NCBI GenBank assembly: GCA_905202055.1
Contig: CAJKQK010000059.1
Span: 1 to 12,573 of the forward strand
Reading direction: 5' to 3'
Origin: an uncultured Oxalobacter sp.
Lineage (GTDB): Bacteria > Pseudomonadota > Gammaproteobacteria > Burkholderiales > Burkholderiaceae_D
Length of the DNA: 12,573 bases
Shown: positions 7,937 to 12,573 of the stretch, in pieces
How positions within the stretch are numbered: the first letter of the stretch is position 1
How the letters are laid out: every line of letters begins with the position of its first letter
Made by a program: the position numbers and the translations under genes
The notes under the pieces: model-generated
What the model was told of the DNA's origin: nothing
Databases searched by the model: none
The model's input: the letters and a program-made list of their open reading frames with translations, nothing else

Positions 7937-7965
7937 AAAAAAAGGCAGCGACTGCTGCCTTTTTT
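7937..7965 (-). terminator. Bidirectional intrinsic terminator behind acnA
   Basis: GGCAGC (7944-7949) and GCTGCC (7954-7959) form a 6-bp stem with a 4-nt loop. It has seven A before it and six T after it on the plus strand, so it reads as stem plus T-run in both directions. It lies about 15 bp past the acnA stop and clearly serves that gene. Confidence 0.88.
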
Positions 7966-7980
7966 ACTGTTTTACAAAAA

Positions 7981-10704
7981 TCAGTTTGCCAGCAACTGTC
8001 TCAAAACGTATGGAAGAATACCGCCGTGACGGTAATAATCCACTTCGATCGGTGTATCGATACGAAGCAGCAGAGGCACGTTTTGTGAAGACCCGTCGGC
8101 ACGGTGGATGACGAGCGTCACATCCTGCAATGGAACGATGTCGTCCAGTCCCTGCAGATCGAAAGTTTCATCACCTTTCAGTCCCAACGATTCGGCGCTG
8201 TCGCTGCCAGTGAACTGGAGCGGCAGAACCGCCATCCCGACCAGATTGGAACGGTGAATACGCTCGAAAGAACGGGCGATAACCGCTTTCACGCCCAGCA
8301 ACTGGGTGCCTTTCGCTGCCCAGTCACGGGAAGAACCGGTGCCGTATTCCTCGCCACCGATGACGATGGTTGGCACTTTTTCTTTCTGATAGCGCATCGC
8401 TGCGTCGAAAATCGATGTTTCTTCACCACCCGGCTGATACAGGGTATAACCGCCTTCACGACGGCTGCCATCCGGACCGGCAGGCAACATCTGGTTCTTG
8501 ATACGGACATTGCCGAACGTGCCGCGCATCATCACTTCATGATTGCCGCGTCGGGAACCGAAGGAATTGAAATTGGCCTTCGAAATGCCGTGCTCCAGCA
8601 GCCATTGCCCGGCAGGACTTTTTTCCTGAATCGAACCGGCAGGCGAAATATGGTCGGTCGTGATCGAGTCGCCGAACAGGGCCAGCGCACGGGCGCCGGA
8701 AATATTGGCGGAAGCTGCGTTCGGTTCCATGCTGAAGTCGCTGAAAAAAGGCGGTTCGGCGATATAGGTCGATTGCGGCCAGTCGTAAACATCACCTGTG
8801 GCGAAACCGGCAATTTTCTGCCAGAGTTCACCCGGAGCCGTTTTGATATCGCTGTAATTCTTGCGGAAAGACGCTGCGTCCAGAGCCAGAGGAACCAGTG
8901 CAGCCACCTCATGCGAGGTCGGCCAGATGTCGGACAGATAAATGTCCTTGCCATCCTTGCCTTTGCCCAGCGGTTCCGTCGTCAGGTCACGGGTGACGTT
9001 TCCGGCAATCGCATAAGCCACGACGAGTGGAGGCGACGCCAGGAAATTGGCGCGGATGTTCGGATGGATCCGGGCTTCGAAGTTCCGGTTGCCGGACAGT
9101 ACCGCTGCTGCGATCACATCGTTCTTGACGATGGCTTCGTTCATCGCAGGAGTCAGGTCGCCGGCATTGCCGATACAGGTGGTGCAACCATAAGCCGCCA
9201 CGTTGAAACCGAGTTTTTCCAGATAAGGCAAAAGACCGGCTTTTTCCAGATAGTTAGTCACGATTCTGGAACCCGGAGCCAGAGATGTCTTGATACGCGG
9301 TGAAACCTGAAGACCGGCCTCGACCGCTTTTTTCGCCAACAGGCCGGCAGCCAGCAAAACGGCGGGGTTGCTGGTGTTGGTACATGAGGTAATGGCAGCG
9401 ATCAGGATATCTCCGTTTTTCAATTCAACGTTGTCGGAATTGACATAGCTCGCTTCCAGATCAGCCGGTTTCTTGTTGAAACCACCGTCCTTGACGGGAG
9501 CACTGAACAATTCGGTAAACCGTTTTTTCAGGTTGCCCAGTTCGATACGGTCCTGCGGACGTCTCGGGCCGGCGACGGAAGCGGTGACGCTGCCGAGGTC
9601 GAGATTGACGACACGGGTATAATCGATCTGGCCCGCTTTCGGGATACCGAACATGCCCTGAGCCCTGAAGTACGATTCAAGGGCGGATACTTCTTCATCG
9701 GTGCGGCCGGTATTTTTGAAATAACTGATCGTGGCTTCGTCCACAGGGAAGAAACCGATGGTAGCGCCATATTCCGGAGCCATATTGGCGATCGTCGCGC
9801 GGTCGGTCGCGGACAGGGACGCCGCGCCTTCGCCGAAGAATTCGACGAACTTGCCGACAACTTTTTCCTTGCGCAGGAGTTCGGTGATCGTCAGAACCAG
9901 ATCGGTCGCGGTACACCCTTCACGCAGTTTGCCTGTGAGGTTCATGCCGATGACGTCAGGTGTCAAAAAATAAACCGGCTGTCCGAGCATGCCGGCTTCC
10001 GCTTCGATACCGCCGACACCCCAGCCTACGACGCCGACACCGTTGATCATGGTCGTATGCGAATCGGTGCCGACCAGTGTATCCGGGTAATAAACTTCGC
10101 CCAGTCCGGCGTCGTTGCGTTTGTGGACGCCACGGGCCAGATATTCCATATTGACCTGATGGACGATACCGAAGCCGGGAGGAACGACACCGAATGTGTC
10201 GAAAGCCTGCATGCCCCATTTCATGAACTGGTAACGTTCGCGGTTACGGTCGAATTCCAGTTTCATGTTCAGATCCAGTGCATTGTCCTGACGGAAATAA
10301 TCGATCTGGACGGAGTGATCCACCACCAGGTCGACCGGAACCAGCGGCTCGATCTTTTTCGGGTTCTTGCCGGTTTTGACGGCTACGTTTCTCATGGCGG
10401 CAAGGTCGACAAGCAACGGAATACCGGTGAAATCCTGCAAAATCACACGTGCGACGACGAAAGGAATTTCGTTTGTACGTTCTTCATTCGGCTTCCAGTT
10501 AGCCAGTTGGCGCACGTGTTCTTCCGTAATTTTCTTGCCGTCACAATTGCGAAGTACGGACTCGAGAACAATACGGATGGAGACTGGCAGGCGGGACAAG
10601 TCGAGACCCAGTTCTTTCCCGAGATCGGGAATGGAGTAGAAGTGGCCTTTCTTTTCGTTGGTGACAGGAAATTCTTTATAGGTATTCTGTGTGAAACAAG
10701 ACAT
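7981..10704 (-). CDS. acnA: Aconitate hydratase A (aconitase)
   Basis: Interconverts citrate and isocitrate through cis-aconitate using a [4Fe-4S] cluster, in the cytoplasm (TCA cycle, supply of 2-oxoglutarate for glutamate). The 907-residue product matches the AcnA/IRP1 type in length (E. coli AcnA is 891). The three cluster cysteines are visible: Cys441 in TSCTNTSNP, and Cys507 and Cys510 in GCTTCIGN. Other family blocks are LVGTDSHTTMINGVGVVGWG (210-229), GDSITTDHISPAG (678-690, swivel domain) and GGEEYGTGSSRDWAAKG (783-799). The open frame extends upstream to 10740, but the ATG at 10704 is preferred because TGGAG (10714-10710) lies 5 nt before it and residues from MSCFTQNTYKEFPV fit the family N-terminus. 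The MliC-like gene ends 71 bp upstream on the same strand. A strong hairpin sits just before the ribosome-binding site, and a terminator follows the stop. Confidence 0.97.
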   Translation of the reverse strand: MSCFTQNTYKEFPVTNEKKGHFYSIPDLGKELGLDLSRLPVSIRIVLESVLRNCDGKKITEEHVRQLANWKPNEERTNEIPFVVARVILQDFTGIPLLVDLAAMRNVAVKTGKNPKKIEPLVPVDLVVDHSVQIDYFRQDNALDLNMKLEFDRNRERYQFMKWGMQAFDTFGVVPPGFGIVHQVNMEYLARGVHKRNDAGLGEVYYPDTLVGTDSHTTMINGVGVVGWGVGGIEAEAGMLGQPVYFLTPDVIGMNLTGKLREGCTATDLVLTITELLRKEKVVGKFVEFFGEGAASLSATDRATIANMAPEYGATIGFFPVDEATISYFKNTGRTDEEVSALESYFRAQGMFGIPKAGQIDYTRVVNLDLGSVTASVAGPRRPQDRIELGNLKKRFTELFSAPVKDGGFNKKPADLEASYVNSDNVELKNGDILIAAITSCTNTSNPAVLLAAGLLAKKAVEAGLQVSPRIKTSLAPGSRIVTNYLEKAGLLPYLEKLGFNVAAYGCTTCIGNAGDLTPAMNEAIVKNDVIAAAVLSGNRNFEARIHPNIRANFLASPPLVVAYAIAGNVTRDLTTEPLGKGKDGKDIYLSDIWPTSHEVAALVPLALDAASFRKNYSDIKTAPGELWQKIAGFATGDVYDWPQSTYIAEPPFFSDFSMEPNAASANISGARALALFGDSITTDHISPAGSIQEKSPAGQWLLEHGISKANFNSFGSRRGNHEVMMRGTFGNVRIKNQMLPAGPDGSRREGGYTLYQPGGEETSIFDAAMRYQKEKVPTIVIGGEEYGTGSSRDWAAKGTQLLGVKAVIARSFERIHRSNLVGMAVLPLQFTGSDSAESLGLKGDETFDLQGLDDIVPLQDVTLVIHRADGSSQNVPLLLRIDTPIEVDYYRHGGILPYVLRQLLAN

Positions 10705-10719
10705 GAAAACTCCAAATAC

Positions 10720-10742
10720 GAATGGCCCTTTTCGGGCCATTC
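10720..10742 (-). promoter_or_regulatory. Hairpin in the acnA leader
   Basis: GAATGGCCC (10720-10728) and GGGCCATTC (10734-10742) are perfect 9-bp arms around a 5-nt loop, which in the mRNA reads GAAAA. The hairpin ends 5 nt before the acnA Shine-Dalgarno. There is no T-run directly behind it, so it is a poor terminator. It could protect the acnA message end, attenuate readthrough from the gene upstream, or be a protein-binding site. Confidence 0.6.
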
Positions 10743-10743
10743 A

Positions 10744-10756
10744 TCAGTCAGACTGA
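10744..10756. repeat. Short inverted repeat next to the acnA leader hairpin
   Basis: TCAGTC (10744-10749) and GACTGA (10751-10756) are perfect 6-bp arms around one base, a dyad of the kind bound by dimeric repressors. It lies one base away from the leader hairpin and 20 bp past the stop of the MliC-like gene. Function is unknown. Confidence 0.35.
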
Positions 10757-10775
10757 AACAAAAACAATGAAAAGT

Positions 10776-11240
10776 TCAGTTTTTTGCGGCCACCAAAGCT
10801 TTTCTTTGTTCAGGATTACGGCATTCATTAGCCAGCTGGCTTCCTTTTTTGCTATCCAAGAGCATGCTTTTCGCCGGGATATTGACCCATACGAGGCCAG
10901 TGCTTTTATCTTCATAGCGTTCGGCACCGGTGGTTGTCGCGGTACGCAGCATGCGGTGCATCTTGTTTCGCCATTGAAGATTGACGTAACTTGGATCGTC
11001 GGATTTTTTGTAAACGGTTAATTTATTGCCGAGTTCACAATTATATTGTGAACCGCTCATTCCCGCTACATTGACAACTGCTTCTTCTTTTTGCGCAGCC
11101 TGTGTTTTATTGGCAGTTTTTTTCTTGGCGGGTTTTTTGGCTTTTTGGGACTTGGTGACAGGTTTGGCCTGCGCAGTTCCAATAGTGAATGGAAGAGCGA
11201 ATCCTGCGACAACGAAAATAGCGGCCAGAAGTTTATGCAT
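10776..11240 (-). CDS. Periplasmic MliC-like protein (possible c-type lysozyme inhibitor)
   Basis: A 154-residue exported protein. A classic signal peptide (about 1-25, cut after Ala-Gln-Ala) is followed by a Lys/Ala-rich linker (about 26-53, with KKPAKKK) and a small C-terminal domain (about 64-142). That domain has the MliC/PliC layout: YNCELGNKLTVYKK (66-79), a TGAERYED turn (104-111), an aromatic VWVN strand (117-120) and a closing Cys140 that would pair with Cys68. The family blocks host or rival c-type lysozyme. The match is by pattern only: the usual Ser before the GARY turn is Thr here, and the Lys after the Trp strand is replaced, so inhibition is not assured. No lipobox Cys is present, so it should be soluble. 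The start at 11240 has GAGG (11250-11247) 6 nt before it; a further in-frame ATG at 11252 overlaps that site and is unlikely to be used. It may be partly co-transcribed with acnA. Confidence 0.72.
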   Translation of the reverse strand: MHKLLAAIFVVAGFALPFTIGTAQAKPVTKSQKAKKPAKKKTANKTQAAQKEEAVVNVAGMSGSQYNCELGNKLTVYKKSDDPSYVNLQWRNKMHRMLRTATTTGAERYEDKSTGLVWVNIPAKSMLLDSKKGSQLANECRNPEQRKALVAAKN

Positions 11241-11266
11241 GTTAAGCCTCATTCAAAAGAAGAAAA

Positions 11267-11281
11267 TGTGCCGTTGGCACA
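11267..11281 (-). repeat. Small hairpin at the head of the MliC-like transcript
   Basis: TGTGCC (11267-11272) and GGCACA (11276-11281) form a 6-bp stem with a 3-nt loop. It lies just downstream of the candidate -10 box, so it would be at or near the 5' end of the mRNA, where it could stabilise the message or serve as an operator. Confidence 0.35.
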
Positions 11282-11286
11282 ACTAT

Positions 11287-11316
11287 ATGATAATAGTCCT
11301 GTGGATAAATCCGCAA
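11287..11316 (-). promoter_or_regulatory. Candidate promoter of the MliC-like gene, containing a DnaA-box sequence
   Basis: Read on the minus strand, TTGCGG (11316-11311) and TATCAT (11292-11287) are separated by 18 bp, an acceptable sigma70 layout about 50 bp before the start codon. The spacer contains TTATCCACA (11308-11300), an exact match to the high-affinity DnaA box. A single 9-mer can occur by chance, so DnaA control is only a possibility. Confidence 0.4.
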
Positions 11317-11443
11317 GTATTGATACAGCTTTTCTTTAATATTTTTATCGATTAACAAAGGAATAAAGTTCAAATAAATCAAAAGCTAGCCGCTTTTTGG
11401 CGAAAAGATTTCCCGCTGGAATATAAATGGCGAAAAGAAATGA

Positions 11444-11479
11444 AAAACATCCTGTACCGGAGCAAGTGCAGGATGTTTT
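11444..11479 (-). terminator. Terminator of the panE-like gene
   Basis: AAAACATCCTG (11444-11454) and CAGGATGTTTT (11469-11479) are perfect 11-bp arms around a 14-nt loop. On the minus strand the structure runs into a T-rich tract, and it lies about 20 bp past the stop of the panE-like gene. The A/T ends of the stem also give it terminator character in the plus direction. Confidence 0.75.
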
Positions 11480-11497
11480 GGATGGACTGGACTGTTT

Positions 11498-12472
11498 TCA
11501 ATAAAGCCCGGCTTGCCGTCCTCTTGCCTGAACCAGTGTCAGCAGAATGTCGATTGTCGGGGTCGGAACATTGGTCAAACGACCGAGTTCCTGTACTGCG
11601 GTGACCAGTGCATCGATTTCCATCGACCGGTTTCTTTCGAGATCCTGCAGCATGGACATTTTGTGGCCAACTGCCTTGCCGGCTATGGTCAGGCGCCTGT
11701 CGATCATTTCTTCCGGAATGAAAACGTCCAGCGCTTCCGTAACGGCTTTCGCTTCAACCATGGCCTGTCTGCAGAGTTTACCCAAATCGCCGGACGTGAT
11801 CTGGTCGAGCGTCGTATGTGTCAGGGCACTGATGGGATTGAAACAGACGTTTCCCCACAATTTCAGCCAGACGTTCCATCGGATGGCTTCCCGGACAGGT
11901 GCATCGAAATTCGCCGCTTTCATTGTTTCCGAGAGTGCCATAACGCGGTCGGATTTGCTGCCGTCGGGTTCGCCGAGAATGAAGCGGTTGAATTCATGAT
12001 GTTCAACTACGCCCGGTGCGATGATTTCACAGGCCGGATCGACAACGCATCCAATAGCGCGTTCGGGTCCAATCAGCTTCCATTGTTTGGCTCCCGGATC
12101 GACTGATTCGAGATGGCGGCCGTCGAATTCACCGCCATTCTTGTAGAAATACCACCAGGGTATGCCGTTCATGGCGGTAACCATCGCCGTGTCCGGCCCA
12201 AGAAGAGGGGCGAACTGTTCTGCGGATTCATAGGACTGGTGGGCTTTCAGGGCACAGATAACGTAGTCTTGCGGCCCGAAATCGGCAGGATTGCTGCTGG
12301 CGGCAATTCTCGCATTTTTTTCTTTTCCGTCGATCCGGAGTGTCAGGCCATTCTTTTTGATGGCGTCCAGATGTTCGCCCCGAGCGATAGCACAGACTTC
12401 GTTTCCGGCCAAAGCCAGTTCAACTGCCAGATAACCGCCGATAGCACCGGCACCGAATATACAGATTTTCAT
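11498..12472 (-). CDS. Ketopantoate reductase family protein (PanE/ApbA-like)
   Basis: A 324-residue NADPH-dependent reductase of the 2-dehydropantoate 2-reductase family, which reduces ketopantoate to pantoate for coenzyme A synthesis. The N-terminal Rossmann motif is clear: FGAGAIGGYLA (6-16), with Arg31 placed to hold the NADP phosphate. Asn102 in MNGIPWW, Lys204 in WLKLWGN and Glu284 in SMEIDAL match the conserved substrate and catalytic Asn, Lys and Glu of PanE. The MNGIPWWYF stretch differs from the usual QNG-Gly-Asn pattern and is typical of a side branch whose true substrate is not certain, so panE is not asserted. The start at 12472 is fixed by a near-perfect AAGGAGG (12485-12479) 6 nt before it; the frame stays open upstream to 12538 but that part is non-coding in look. 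No panB or panC is adjacent. It is a single-gene unit with its own terminator. Confidence 0.88.
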   Translation of the reverse strand: MKICIFGAGAIGGYLAVELALAGNEVCAIARGEHLDAIKKNGLTLRIDGKEKNARIAASSNPADFGPQDYVICALKAHQSYESAEQFAPLLGPDTAMVTAMNGIPWWYFYKNGGEFDGRHLESVDPGAKQWKLIGPERAIGCVVDPACEIIAPGVVEHHEFNRFILGEPDGSKSDRVMALSETMKAANFDAPVREAIRWNVWLKLWGNVCFNPISALTHTTLDQITSGDLGKLCRQAMVEAKAVTEALDVFIPEEMIDRRLTIAGKAVGHKMSMLQDLERNRSMEIDALVTAVQELGRLTNVPTPTIDILLTLVQARGRQAGLY

Positions 12473-12529
12473 GTTCAGCCTCCTTTTTGGCACAACATTA
12501 TCGGATGAAATAACAGTGTTGTTGATATG

Positions 12530-12558
12530 AGTATACACAGCTCTTATTTATTTAAAAA
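12530..12558 (-). promoter_or_regulatory. Candidate promoter of the panE-like gene
   Basis: On the minus strand TATACT (12535-12530) stands about 58 bp before the start codon, with a weak TTTTTA (12558-12553) 17 bp upstream, in a strongly AT-rich stretch that could act as an UP element. The -10 box is good and the -35 box is poor. Confidence 0.4.
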
Positions 12559-12573
12559 ATACTTTTTTTGTTT

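Noticed and set aside
7779..8111. A 110-codon plus-strand open frame across the acnA terminator
   Set aside because: It runs through a strong terminator hairpin and into the antisense of acnA, and the product is Phe/Cys-rich without any family pattern.
8104..9303. A 399-codon plus-strand open frame inside acnA
   Set aside because: It is antisense to the aconitase core including the cluster cysteines, with an implausible Arg/His-rich product. The 237-codon frame at 10057-10770 is dismissed for the same reason.
11399..11438. A 10-bp direct repeat, GGCGAAAAGA, 30 bp apart
   Set aside because: Only two copies, short and A-rich, in a simple intergenic stretch. No target-site duplication or mobile element goes with it.

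Overview
The window looks like chromosomal DNA of a betaproteobacterium, most likely Burkholderiales/Oxalobacteraceae and possibly Oxalobacter-like. This rests on the ppc / hemX-hemY neighbourhood, a roughly 50% GC coding style, and the protein sequences (a long 957-residue PEP carboxylase, a beta-type HemX and HemY, AcnA). The genus is an inference. There is no sign of an insertion sequence, phage, CRISPR array, tRNA or rRNA.

Layout. Bases 2-55 hold the tail of an unidentified plus-strand gene, followed by a clean intrinsic terminator (81-106). Facing it on the minus strand is a badly decayed enoyl-CoA hydratase/isomerase gene (925 down to about 65) with several frameshifts and two in-frame stops. 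It begins 10 nt after the stop of ppc (PEP carboxylase, 3809-936, minus). A 600-base AT-rich divergent intergenic region separates ppc from hemX-hemY (4412-6710, plus), two membrane-anchored proteins of the haem-biosynthesis cluster. A secreted Sel1-repeat protein (7627-6740, minus) converges on hemY. Then come a 310-base gap, a bidirectional terminator, acnA (aconitase, 10704-7981, minus), a small periplasmic MliC-like protein (11240-10776, minus), and a ketopantoate-reductase-family gene (12472-11498, minus) with its own terminator.

How the genes fit together. PEP carboxylase makes oxaloacetate and aconitase converts citrate to isocitrate, so both support anaplerosis and the oxidative branch toward 2-oxoglutarate and glutamate. 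HemX and HemY are usually found directly behind hemC and hemD in betaproteobacteria, with ppc on the other side. Here hemC and hemD are missing and only intergenic DNA lies between ppc and hemX. Together with the ech pseudogene, this makes the left half look like a region of gene loss.

Three start codons were moved inward from the longest open frame because a good Shine-Dalgarno sits before an internal ATG: acnA (10704), the MliC-like gene (11240) and the panE-like gene (12472). No strong candidate for an entirely new system is visible. The most unusual points are the orphaned hemX-hemY pair, the multiply broken ech gene, the paired inverted repeats in front of acnA, and the divergent lysozyme-inhibitor-like protein.
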